DNA from: UMGS882 sp045598975
GTDB lineage: Bacteria; Bacillota; Clostridia; Oscillospirales; CAG-382
Reading direction: 5' to 3'
DNA length: 17,266 bases
NCBI GenBank assembly: GCA_045598975.1
Contig: JAZRVE010000035.1
Location: forward strand, 1-17,266
The notes beneath the pieces were generated by a model. It did not search any database. It saw only the letters and a program-made list of their open reading frames with translations, and was not told where the DNA came from. Of the stretch, positions 1 to 7,356 are shown in pieces. How positions within the stretch are numbered: position 1 is the stretch's first letter; each line of letters begins with the position of its first letter. Both the position numbers and the translations under genes were made by a program.

Positions 1-144
1 CTTGCTGAAAAAACCGGTATCACACAAGCTGATATCAGTCGTCTTGAAAGCGGTAGTGCAAATCCTTCCCTGAAAACCTTACAGCGTCTGGCAGAGGGAT
101 TGGGGATGAAATTGAAGTTGGAATTTCTGCCTGCAGGAAGATAA
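1..144 (+). CDS. XRE-family HTH antitoxin (HigA-like), 3' end only
   Basis: The left edge of the window cuts this gene; 47 codons remain before TAA. The visible part begins with LAEKTGITQADISRLESG, the second and recognition helices of a Cro/C1-type helix-turn-helix, then NPSLKTLQRLAEGLGM and a short tail ending LEFLPAGR. The helix pattern and the hydrophobic tail after the last helix are typical of HigA-type antitoxins that follow a RelE/HigB toxin. Such proteins bind the toxin and repress their own operon. The toxin gene would lie to the left, outside the window. The HTH assignment is clear; the HigA role is inferred from the tail and from the other toxin-antitoxin genes next to it. A solitary XRE regulator is the alternative. 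Confidence 0.8.
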   Translation, partial: LAEKTGITQADISRLESGSANPSLKTLQRLAEGLGMKLKLEFLPAGR

Positions 145-195
145 TTGCTTAGGGTGCATAGCAATTTATTCACTCTGACTTTTTTATTTTCCGTC

Positions 196-331
196 CGGTA
201 AAATCTTATAAACCGTGATCATCGGCGATGCAATGCTTATTTGTTGATTTTATACAAACATCAGCTTAGTGTTCCTTAAATTATTATGCATAATTGCCAA
301 TCGGTACACGAAGTTTACCGATTGGTATTTT
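196..331. repeat. Dispersed repeat, copy R1, ending in a stem-loop
   Basis: This gene-free segment lies after the XRE gene. It starts CGGTAAAATCTTATAAACC and ends in a hairpin with perfect 10-bp arms (CCAATCGGTA at 297-306 and TACCGATTGG at 316-325) around a 9-nt loop, followed by TATTTTAATA. Both ends recur at 1959-2087: 18 of 18 bases are identical at 201-218 versus 1963-1980, and roughly 27 of 38 match at the right end. Base 201-241 also matches 1047-1087 at 32 of 41 positions. The hairpin could serve as a weak terminator for the XRE transcript. No ORF is apparent, so it resembles a small non-coding mobile or intergenic repeat. The middle of the element is poorly conserved. Confidence 0.55.
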
Positions 332-373
332 AATATAGACTATCGATGTATTAAAAAATGTTCATAAATAATA

Positions 374-402
374 TTGACTTTTGTGTATTTTTTGTGTATA
401 AT
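374..402 (+). promoter_or_regulatory. hicAB promoter with 11-bp-phased direct repeats
   Basis: TTGACT (374-379), a 17-nt spacer and TATAAT (397-402) form a near-consensus sigma-A promoter 20 nt before hicA. The spacer contains TTTTGTGTAT twice, at 379-388 and 390-399, an 11-bp period that places both on the same face of the helix. This could be an operator for the HicB antitoxin, although HicB binding to it is inference. Confidence 0.7.
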
Positions 403-422
403 ATAAGTGCAGAGGTGATATA

Positions 423-599
423 ATGAAACAAAAGGATTTAGTTAAAAAACTAACAGCCGCAGGATTTTCATTTGAACGGCACGGAGGAAATCATGATATT
501 TACCGCAGAGGTGCCGATATTGAAAAAGTGCCTCGCCATAAAGAAGTTAACGAAATTCTTGCAAAAGCTATTTTGAAAAAATGGAGGATTGAATTATGA
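423..599 (+). CDS. hicA: HicA-type mRNA interferase toxin
   Basis: This is a 58-residue protein, the normal length for HicA. HicA toxins have a small dsRNA-binding-like fold and cleave mRNA, stopping translation until HicB neutralises them. The family pattern is visible: an N-terminal KDLVKKLTAAGF helix, then RHGGNHDIY with the expected catalytic His at residue 24, then VPRHKEVNEILAKAILK. The start is set by AGAGGTGA (411-418) just upstream, and an alternative is hard to see. Its TGA overlaps the ATG of hicB by four bases (ATGA), so the two are translationally coupled. The gene appears intact, with no missing key residue. Confidence 0.93.
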   Translation: MKQKDLVKKLTAAGFSFERHGGNHDIYRRGADIEKVPRHKEVNEILAKAILKKWRIEL

Positions 600-1012
600 A
601 AAATGTTTACCCTGTTATTTTCACGCAAACAGATACAGGTTATTTAATTGAAGTCCCTGATTTGGAAATTTTGACAGAAGGAAAAGATATGGAAAATGCT
701 ATTGAAATGGCAAGAGATGCAATTTCAATTACAATAGTATCGCTTGAAGATAACAAACAAGAAATTTCAAAACCTTCGTCAATAGAAAGTATTGATATTG
801 CAAAAGGAACTTTTGCGGATGAAGGGAAAGGATTTGTGTCTATGGTAGATGTTGATACATCTGATTACAGACGAAAAATAGATACAAAGCCGGTAAGAAG
901 AAATGTGTCTTTGCCGGGTTGGCTGAATTATGAAGTAAATGAAGCAGGCATCAATGTGTCACGCTTTCTTCAGGATGCTTTGGTAGAAAAATTGAATATT
1001 CAACCAAGGTAA
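596..1012 (+). CDS. hicB: HicB-type antitoxin
   Basis: This 138-residue protein overlaps the end of hicA by 4 nt. Residues about 1-60 form the HicB partial-RNase-H-like domain: YPVIFTQTDTGYLIEVPDL, then a helix with AIEMARDAI. The C-terminal part (RRNVSLPGWLNYEVNEAG, then NVSRFLQDALVEKL) matches the C-terminal DNA-binding and dimerising segment common in longer HicB proteins. HicB binds HicA to block RNA cleavage, and the complex usually represses its own promoter. The SD for hicB (GGAGG at 583-587) lies inside hicA. The gene has the low GC of the surrounding region, unlike the genes after 2.5 kb. Confidence 0.93.
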   Translation: MKNVYPVIFTQTDTGYLIEVPDLEILTEGKDMENAIEMARDAISITIVSLEDNKQEISKPSSIESIDIAKGTFADEGKGFVSMVDVDTSDYRRKIDTKPVRRNVSLPGWLNYEVNEAGINVSRFLQDALVEKLNIQPR

Positions 1013-1046
1013 GTTCAAAGCTTTGCTTTTTCGGCATCCTATATCG

Positions 1047-1087
1047 AAATCCTATATAGCGTAAACATCGGAGATGCTATGATAATT
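1047..1087. repeat. Dispersed repeat, partial copy R2
   Basis: The 41 bp downstream of hicB match 201-241 at 32 of 41 positions without gaps (AAATCCTATATAGCG..., ATCGGAGATGCTATG). The right half of the repeat, with TTGCCAAT and the hairpin, is absent. A 9-bp direct repeat ATCCTATAT (1036-1044 and 1049-1057) overlaps its left edge. Confidence 0.45.
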
Positions 1088-1178
1088 CTGTGAAAATAAT
1101 AGTATTCTGATTAGAAATGTATGCTTTTGGGGTGTTTTTATCACAAGAAAACATTGACCACCTCGCAAGTAGCTGTCG

Positions 1179-1204
1179 ATTATATCACGATACCGTGATA
1201 TAAT
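1179..1204 (+). promoter_or_regulatory. Perfect inverted repeat overlapping an extended -10 element
   Basis: ATTATATCACG (1179-1189) and CGTGATATAAT (1194-1204) are perfect 11-bp inverted arms around ATAC. The right arm contains TGATATAAT, an extended -10 element (1196-1204), with only a weak -35 at 1176-1181 (3 of 6 matches). A dimeric repressor bound here would cover the -10, as in self-repressing toxin-antitoxin operons. The DUF2442 protein encoded downstream carries an HTH-like C-terminus and is the obvious candidate repressor. Confidence 0.65.
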
Positions 1205-1233
1205 GTTGACATGGAAAAGAAGGAGGAATTGTA

Positions 1234-1487
1234 ATGCCTGTATTATCAAGATTTTACGGGATCATAATAAGAATGTACTTTTTACAAAAAAAGCACAATC
1301 CGCCCCATATCCATGCGATCTATAATGAAGATGTGGCGGCAATTGACTTCCTTACGGCGATGTATTAGAAGGGTATTTACCGCCGAAGGCATTGGCACTT
1401 GTGCTGGAATGGATTACGATGCATCGTGACGAATTAAAAGAAGTATGGGAAACACAGAACTTCAAAGATATCGCACCGCTTGAATGA
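1234..1487 (+). pseudogene. DUF4160 protein, frameshifted
   Basis: The start has a strong SD (AGGAGG, 1221-1226, 7-nt spacing). Translation begins MPVLSRFYGIIIRMYF and continues with NPPHIHAIYNEDVAAIDF, the DUF4160 signature with its two conserved His. It then stops at TAG 1366-1368. From 1359 the next frame supplies the missing C-terminus, DVLEGYLPPKALALVLEW then HRDELKEVWE, ending at TGA 1487. One base is missing around 1354-1358 (ACG GGC GAT expected, ACG GC GAT seen). With it restored, the protein would be about 85 residues, normal for the family. DUF4160 proteins usually sit before DUF2442 proteins, as here, and are suspected toxin-antitoxin partners. A real inactivating deletion and a sequencing error are both possible. 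Confidence 0.82.
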
Positions 1488-1507
1488 GATAAGTGAGGGG
1501 AACACAA

Positions 1508-1948
1508 ATGTTTCATAAAATAAAAAATGTAGTACCGCTTTCCCATTACAAACTGAGCGTTACATTTGCAGAGGGCGTAACCAAAATTTATGATGCTGCT
1601 CCTTTGTTTGATAAGATACCTGCTTTCGAAAGTTTAACGCAAACTCCCGGGGTGTTTGCCGATGTATATGTTGATGTCGGCGGACACGGTATTGTGTGGA
1701 ACGATGAACTTGATTTATCTTGCGAAGAGCTTTGGGAAAACGGCAAAAAAACAGACACTTTATTTGATGGACTTATGTCTTTCGGAGATGCATCGGAGTT
1801 GTGGGGGCTTAGCGAGAGTACACTGCGAAAGGCGGTCGAATACGGCAAATTAAAAAATGGTGTAGATGTGTGTAAATTCGGAAAACAGTGGGTCGTATCG
1901 GCGGAAGCAATGCAACGAGAATACGGTCAAAATCGGAGCAGGATATAA
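1508..1948 (+). CDS. DUF2442 protein with HTH-like C-terminus
   Basis: This protein has 146 residues from ATG 1508, chosen over the GTG at 1493 because GAGGGG (1495-1500) lies 7 nt before it. Residues about 1-80 are a DUF2442 domain: FHKIKNVVPLSHYKLSVTF, then GVTKIYD and HGIVWNDELDLSCEELW. Residues about 98-140 (ASELWGLSESTLRKAVEYG, then KFGKQWVVSAEAMQREYG) look like a small MerR/excisionase-type helix-turn-helix. It lies 20 bp after the broken DUF4160 gene and shares its promoter. The pair resembles a toxin-antitoxin module with this protein as the DNA-binding antitoxin, but that role is inference. No biochemical function is established for DUF2442 as far as I know. Confidence 0.82.
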   Translation: MFHKIKNVVPLSHYKLSVTFAEGVTKIYDAAPLFDKIPAFESLTQTPGVFADVYVDVGGHGIVWNDELDLSCEELWENGKKTDTLFDGLMSFGDASELWGLSESTLRKAVEYGKLKNGVDVCKFGKQWVVSAEAMQREYGQNRSRI

Positions 1949-1958
1949 AATTACCGAT

Positions 1959-2087
1959 CGGTAAATCTTATAAACCGTGAGTATCGGTGATTGCATGTTG
2001 CCAATATAAACAAAAAGCGACGAGGAATGTTCGATAAGTTTGTGCAATATTGCCAATTGAAAACGAATTTTTGCCAACTGGTAAAAT
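1959..2087. repeat. Dispersed repeat, copy R3
   Basis: This copy begins right after the DUF2442 gene. It is flanked on the left by the perfect 14-bp palindrome TTACCGATCGGTAA (1951-1964). It shares CGGTAAATCTTATAAACCG with copy R1 and the right-end block TTGCCAAT...TGGTAAAAT at 2050-2087, at nearly the same spacing (91 versus 99 nt). The right-end hairpin of R1 is degenerate here. Confidence 0.5.
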
Positions 2088-2547
2088 GAGCAAAAAGATA
2101 GGAAAAGTGAATAGAATCCATTGGAAACGATGCGATTTTCTTGTGATTAACGCAAAAAGAATTATCTGAAAATTGTATACCGGAGTGCTTTTCTTATGCA
2201 AGTGCGGCGCACAATCTCAAATGAAACTCGAATTTTGTCCTGTCGGCAATCGGTAAAAAGACGCAAGCATTGTGTCAAACTGAAAATTCCCCGAAAACGC
2301 CGTCTTATAGGTAAGATTCGAGGAGCATGCTGACATTTGGGAAAAGGTGGTCGGAATGATGCGGGCATTTCCGACAAAAAACAGATCGAGATATCCGAGA
2401 ATGCGAAATTGAAAAACATCCGGTCATACAATCGGGCTTTAATAGCACCGTCAATACACGCCGGGAGATTATAAAAAACGAGGAATTTTCACTGCTGACT
2501 CGTTTAGCTGAAAGGAGAAATTCGGCTGAATGGAGACAAAAAGCAAC
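2088..2547. other. Gene-free AT-rich segment with degraded coding remnants
   Basis: No intact gene with a ribosome binding site is seen on either strand between the repeat and the secretion operon promoter. Two stretches look like decayed coding sequence. One is an XRE-like remnant at 2147-2256, listed separately. The other is around 2325-2470, where EEHADIWEKVVGMMRAF in one frame is followed by ISENAKLKNIRSYNRALIAP in another; I do not recognise the family. Confidence 0.5.
2147..2256 (+). pseudogene. Possible remnant of a second XRE/HigA-like antitoxin
   Basis: From 2147 one frame reads LTQKELSENCIP, which resembles the HTH start (LTQKELSEKTGI type) of XRE antitoxins. From 2221 another frame reads MKLEFCPVGNR then TAA. 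This parallels the C-terminus of the XRE gene at the left edge of the window (MKLKLEFLPAGR then TAA). The middle is too short and in the wrong frame, so the gene would carry a deletion and a frameshift. The matches are short, so confidence is low. Confidence 0.35.
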
Positions 2548-2576
2548 TTGACAAAATGGTCGTGCTTTGTTATAAT
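2548..2576 (+). promoter_or_regulatory. Consensus promoter of the T7SS operon
   Basis: TTGACA (2548-2553), a 17-nt spacer and TATAAT (2571-2576) match the sigma-A consensus exactly. The expected transcript start near 2583 gives a leader of about 85 nt before the EssC gene. In the leader, GTGACG (2589-2594) can pair with CGTCAC (2600-2605), and ACCGG (2580-2584) with CCGGT (2618-2622), so it may be structured. Confidence 0.85.
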
Positions 2577-2666
2577 GAGACCGGAAAAGTGACGTGCGGC
2601 GTCACCTCTTCCCGAACCCGGTAATACGGAACAAAGAGCACCTTGCGTGTTCGTTGGAGGACGGCT

Positions 2667-5600
2667 ATGACAGATCAGGAAAATGCAATCCCCATGCGGG
2701 TCGTGATAACCTTGGTCAAACGGTATATGCAGACGGTTTGGCTTCCCGCCAAAGCAGAAGGTAAAATCTCGTTTGAGGACATGCCGGGTGAAGAGCCTGC
2801 CCCTGTATCCGTATGCGCCGAAAACGGAAAATGGTATGCCGTGGCGGACAGGGACTGTTTTTTCGACGGAACAACGGCAAATCGGGTAGAACTTTCCGAT
2901 AAACTGTCTGTCAGAATCACGGTCGGTCGTGGTGAATACCTTCTGTATGCCGAAAACGTCTGCGACAAAAGTAATGTGTATCTGCCGTACTATTTTGAGC
3001 CGTTTTGTGACATTACCATAGGAAGAAACGAAAAATGTGATGTTTGTTATCCGAGTTCGTTTGTGTCGCGTCTTCATGCAACTCTTCACGTTAAGGACGG
3101 GGCACTTCGCGTCACAAACGAAAACAGTACGAACGGTGTTTTTGTGAACGGACAGTATGCGGAAGACAGCGAGCTGAAACCGGGCGACGTGCTGTATGTT
3201 GTCGGCTTGTGCATCGTGGTCGGTATTCATTATTTCTGCATGAATAACGCGGACGGTCGTGTTTTTTTGACATCGCCGAAGGTGCGCCCGATTGAGAAAG
3301 AAAACGATGTCCCTTACGGCAAAAATGTGCGTGAAACGGTGTCGTATCAGACGCCTTTTGACAGAAAACCGAGGAAAATCAATGCCGTTTTGCCGAAAAC
3401 CTTTGATATCGAAATGCCGCCGACGCCGCTTTCCGCCAACAAAGTCCCGTTGCTTTTGCGGATGGGAAATCCCGTTGTTTCGGGTGGGAAGGCGATTATC
3501 ACGGGGAACTATCTGTCGGCACTGACCTCGATGGTGTTTCCTTTTCTGACGCAGGGCTTTACGGAAAAGGACCGAAAAAACTATGAAACCGAAAGAACGG
3601 AGAAATACCGTGCCTATCTTTCGGATATGTCGCAAGAAATCGCCGATGAACTGCTCTCGGAAAAACAGATTCTGACACAGCAATATCCGGATGTGGCAAC
3701 AACGCTGATGTTTCTGCAAAATAAGGATCGCCTTTGGGAACGCCGTAAGTCGGACGAGGATTTTCTCACGGTGCGCCTCGGAAAAGGCGATTTGCCGATG
3801 CGGGCGGAAAAAATGTATAAACCGAGAAAATTCGAGTTGGAAAACGATGCGTTGATCGAGGAGATGTATGCGCTGGCGGAAGAGCCTTCCGTCGTGTCGG
3901 ATGCGCCGATTCCGCTTTCGCTGAAAACGGATTATGTGTCGTCTTTTATCGGAGATCATGCAAAGTCGGTTCTGACTGCACGAAATATTATCGCGGAGCT
4001 CGCGCTGACGCATTCGTACGATGAAGTAAAAACAATCGTGTTTGCACAGGGGGAGGATGCTGACAAACTGCGTTTTGCCGGGTATCTGCCGCACAGCATG
4101 GATAACGACAGAACCACTCGCTTTTTTGTGGAGACGGTATCCGATGTGCAGAGCTTAAATAAGTATCTGTACGGTGTTCTGGAACCGGTGCTTTCTGATG
4201 ATGCTTCGGGGCAGAAAAAGGTCTTTGTCAAACGGCATCCGGCGTATGTCGTTTTCTGTGCTTCCCGGGAGCTTTTCGATGCGGCGGAGGTGCTGAAAAA
4301 CATTGCGGCATCCGAGGAATACCTCGGTGTTTCGATTGTTACGCTGTTCGATCCGCCGCCGAAGGAATGTACGAAAATCATTTCCGTTGATGAAACCTGC
4401 ACGGTCTGTGATCTTTTGCATCCGGATATGCCGGATCAGCCGTTTTTGCCGGATACGGTTGAGGAGAGCAAATTGCTGTCCGCCATGCGGGAGCTTTCCG
4501 GTATCACGCTGAAACTGGCGTCCGGAACGTTTGCGCTTCCGGGCATGGTGACATTTTTGGAAATGTACGGTGTCGGAAGAGTTGAATATTTGAATCCGTT
4601 AAAACGCTGGCACGATAACAATCCGATCAAATCGCTTGCGGCGCCGATCGGAATCGGAACGGACGGAAAGCTGTTTTACCTTGATCTGCATGAAAAGAAG
4701 CAGGGTCCTCACGGCTTGATCGCCGGCGGAACAGGCTCCGGCAAATCAGAGTTTATCATCACTTACATTTTGTCCATGGCGATTAATTACAGTCCCGATG
4801 AAGTAGCCTTTATCCTGATCGACTATAAAGGCGGCGGTCTTGCTGATGCGTTCGTGGATGAAAAGCGCGGCATTCATCTGCCTCATGTTGTCGGGACGAT
4901 TACCAATCTCGACGGAGCTTCCATTGCCCGCTCTCTGCGCTCCATCAACAGTGAGTTGAAACGCCGTCAGGAAGTTTTCAAAAAAGCCAAAAGTGCGACC
5001 AATGAGGGCACGATGGATATCTATGACTATCAGCGCCTGTATCGGAGCGGGGCTGTGTCAGAGCCGATGCCGCATCTGTTTATCATTTCGGATGAATTTG
5101 CGGAACTGAAAAAGCAGGAGCCGGAATTCATGGACGAGTTGATCAGCATCGCACGGATCGGTCGAAGCCTCGGAGTCCATCTGATTCTTGCCACGCAAAA
5201 GCCGACCGGTGTTGTCAACGATCAGATCTGGAGTAATACAAAATTCCGGATTTGTCTGCGGGTAGCCACCAAGGGCGACAGCATGGAAATGTTGAAACGT
5301 CCGGAGGCGGCGGAAATCAGAAACACGGGACGGTTTTACCTGCAAGTCGGCTATAACGAGCTGTTTTCCCTCGGGCAGTCGGCATGGTGCGGAGCACCCT
5401 ATTTCCCGCAGGATCAGGTCGTCACGGAAATCGACTCGACGGTTCAGTTCGTGGACAATGTCGGGCGTGTTGTTCTCAATGCAAAGCCCGTTCGGAAAAA
5501 CGAACGGCAATCCGAGGGCAAGCAGATCGTTTCCATTGTGAAGTATCTGTCGGATCTTACAAAAAAAGAGAAAATCGTTCCCAAAACGGTATGGTGTCCT

Positions 5601-7331
5601 CCGCTTCCCGCAAAGATCGAGCTTCTTTCTCTGTCGGAGCAAAAAGTTGCCTCGACAGGCGGCGGCATACAGGCTATGATCGGCATGGCGGATGATCCCG
5701 TGGGGCAGCGTCAGTTTGTGTATTTGATGGATCTGATGGGATTCCACCATGCTATGATCTGCGGCGGAAGCGGCTCGGGAAAGAGCTCCTTTCTCCGGAC
5801 GCTTTTGTATTCGCTCAGTGACAGCTATTCGCCGGAGGACGTCAACTATTATCTGCTCGATATGTCCGGAGGCGCGCTGTCGGCGCTCGCCAAAGCGCCG
5901 CATTGCGGAGCATATCTGACGGAGGAGGATGGCGCGGATTTTCCGCGTCTGCTGACACTGATCCGCTCGATTGCCTCCGAACGAAAAAAGCTGTTTGCCG
6001 ATGCCGGTGTTAGCGATTTTTCGGAATACCGTCAGATCAGACGCATTCCGTTGATTCTGTTCGTTTTTGATAATTATGCCGCTATTCAGAATTTCCGTAA
6101 CGGTCCCGATTATTATGTTTCGATGAATGAGTATATGAAGGAATGTGCGGCGTACGGCATACGTTTCGTTCTGACGTGCAATCATCTGAACGAAGTGCAT
6201 TCCAAAACGCGGCAGGAGATCGATTACAGGCTCGCCTTGCAGGCAAAGGATAAGTACGAGTATTCGGATATTTTGGATTGCAAGTGCGCCATTACCGCAC
6301 CGCAGGTCAGCGGCCGCGGCATTGCGGTATTCGACGGAACGCCGTTGGAGTGCCATGTGGCGGTTCTGCACGTGACGGATGACGCGCAGACGCGTGCGGC
6401 AAAGCTTACCGCGCATATAGAGGAAATCGCGTCGCGTTACGCCGGTAAACGTGCTTCCCGCATTCTGCCGATGGCGGATGCAAACGAAGAATACGAAACC
6501 TTCTTGTCCGGCTTTGCCGCCGGCAGAATACCGCTCGGCTATTCACTGACCGACATGAAGCCGGTCGCCCTTCCGTTCAGACAGTTGCTGTGCATGCCGG
6601 TATATTTCGGAAATCCGATCGGCACAAAACCGATTTGGGAAAACCTGTTTGCCGCGGCGGCAAAAAGCAGAGCGGATATCGTGTTTTTGAAACGGGCGGA
6701 ATACAGTATTTTTGACACGCAGGACACATCGTCCGTCGAACAGACGTACCCGGCGACCTTCACCGTTCTTACGGCAGATGATGACGGTTTGCGGGCTTTG
6801 CGCGACAAAATCATGCAGGAAATCGGTGCACGGAATGTATTCCGCGATGCCTATTGCGAAAAGCACGGCATTCCTTCGTCCGACAGTAAGCGGATTCTGA
6901 AAGCGGCAGACTATGTTGCCGCAAACACGTCTCCGCTGTTCATTGTGGCGGAAGGCTTTACGGACCTGTGCTCCACAACACAACCGGACAAACGGGACTT
7001 GGAAGATACCTTTGCGGTTTTCTTTGAGAAAACAAAAGGATACAATATCTATTATATCGGCGGGTTCTATCCGGAAGATAATGAGAATACGTCCGCTTTG
7101 TCTTTGATTCGATCCTTTACGAAAAGCGGGTTCGGATGCCTCTTCGGCGGTCGCTTTGATAAGCAGTGTCTCTTCCCGGCTCTGCCGTTTGAGTATAAAA
7201 AGGAGACGGCGGCGGATCCGAAGTATGATAAGTTCATCATGTGCTACGAAAACACCTGTTACCGGATGCGTATGCCGTGCGGCGAATGTAAGGCACCGGA
7301 AACCGACCCGGACGAAGCCCCGATCATTTAA
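2667..7331 (+). CDS. essC: EssC/YukBA-type FtsK/SpoIIIE ATPase of a type VII secretion system
   Basis: This is a 1554-residue membrane motor of T7SSb, in the usual length range. ATG 2667 has GGAGG 6 nt upstream and is preferred over the GTG at 2643. Order: a divergent N-terminal FHA-like domain (about 1-95); a canonical FHA domain (about 100-185; G119-R120, S134-R135, H137, NSTNG 153-157); a moderately hydrophobic stretch (about 260-295) in the usual transmembrane position; FtsK domain 1 with Walker A GGTGSGKS (687-694, K693), IDYKGGG near D719 and Walker B ISDEF (D809, E810). FtsK domain 2 has GGSGSGKS (1033-1040), but its Walker B reads FVFDNY, with Asn after D1135. The third domain (about 1270-1554) lacks a P-loop, as is common in EssC. 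The last 30 residues contain four Cys (1526, 1531, 1538, 1541). First gene of the secretion operon. Confidence 0.95.
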   Translation: MTDQENAIPMRVVITLVKRYMQTVWLPAKAEGKISFEDMPGEEPAPVSVCAENGKWYAVADRDCFFDGTTANRVELSDKLSVRITVGRGEYLLYAENVCDKSNVYLPYYFEPFCDITIGRNEKCDVCYPSSFVSRLHATLHVKDGALRVTNENSTNGVFVNGQYAEDSELKPGDVLYVVGLCIVVGIHYFCMNNADGRVFLTSPKVRPIEKENDVPYGKNVRETVSYQTPFDRKPRKINAVLPKTFDIEMPPTPLSANKVPLLLRMGNPVVSGGKAIITGNYLSALTSMVFPFLTQGFTEKDRKNYETERTEKYRAYLSDMSQEIADELLSEKQILTQQYPDVATTLMFLQNKDRLWERRKSDEDFLTVRLGKGDLPMRAEKMYKPRKFELENDALIEEMYALAEEPSVVSDAPIPLSLKTDYVSSFIGDHAKSVLTARNIIAELALTHSYDEVKTIVFAQGEDADKLRFAGYLPHSMDNDRTTRFFVETVSDVQSLNKYLYGVLEPVLSDDASGQKKVFVKRHPAYVVFCASRELFDAAEVLKNIAASEEYLGVSIVTLFDPPPKECTKIISVDETCTVCDLLHPDMPDQPFLPDTVEESKLLSAMRELSGITLKLASGTFALPGMVTFLEMYGVGRVEYLNPLKRWHDNNPIKSLAAPIGIGTDGKLFYLDLHEKKQGPHGLIAGGTGSGKSEFIITYILSMAINYSPDEVAFILIDYKGGGLADAFVDEKRGIHLPHVVGTITNLDGASIARSLRSINSELKRRQEVFKKAKSATNEGTMDIYDYQRLYRSGAVSEPMPHLFIISDEFAELKKQEPEFMDELISIARIGRSLGVHLILATQKPTGVVNDQIWSNTKFRICLRVATKGDSMEMLKRPEAAEIRNTGRFYLQVGYNELFSLGQSAWCGAPYFPQDQVVTEIDSTVQFVDNVGRVVLNAKPVRKNERQSEGKQIVSIVKYLSDLTKKEKIVPKTVWCPPLPAKIELLSLSEQKVASTGGGIQAMIGMADDPVGQRQFVYLMDLMGFHHAMICGGSGSGKSSFLRTLLYSLSDSYSPEDVNYYLLDMSGGALSALAKAPHCGAYLTEEDGADFPRLLTLIRSIASERKKLFADAGVSDFSEYRQIRRIPLILFVFDNYAAIQNFRNGPDYYVSMNEYMKECAAYGIRFVLTCNHLNEVHSKTRQEIDYRLALQAKDKYEYSDILDCKCAITAPQVSGRGIAVFDGTPLECHVAVLHVTDDAQTRAAKLTAHIEEIASRYAGKRASRILPMADANEEYETFLSGFAAGRIPLGYSLTDMKPVALPFRQLLCMPVYFGNPIGTKPIWENLFAAAAKSRADIVFLKRAEYSIFDTQDTSSVEQTYPATFTVLTADDDGLRALRDKIMQEIGARNVFRDAYCEKHGIPSSDSKRILKAADYVAANTSPLFIVAEGFTDLCSTTQPDKRDLEDTFAVFFEKTKGYNIYYIGGFYPEDNENTSALSLIRSFTKSGFGCLFGGRFDKQCLFPALPFEYKKETAADPKYDKFIMCYENTCYRMRMPCGECKAPETDPDEAPII

Positions 7332-7356
7332 CGGCAGAAAGGACAGGGATGTGAAA

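Noticed and set aside
1154..1183. TTGACC (1154-1159) with GATTAT (1178-1183) as the DUF4160 promoter
   Set aside because: The spacer is 18 nt and the -10 is poor; the extended TGATATAAT at 1196-1204 is much better and lies closer to the gene.
2469..4094. 541-codon open frame on the minus strand opposite the EssC gene
   Set aside because: It is antisense to the conserved FHA and N-terminal part of EssC, is Arg/His/Phe-rich with no recognisable domain, and has no ribosome binding site. It arises from codon bias.
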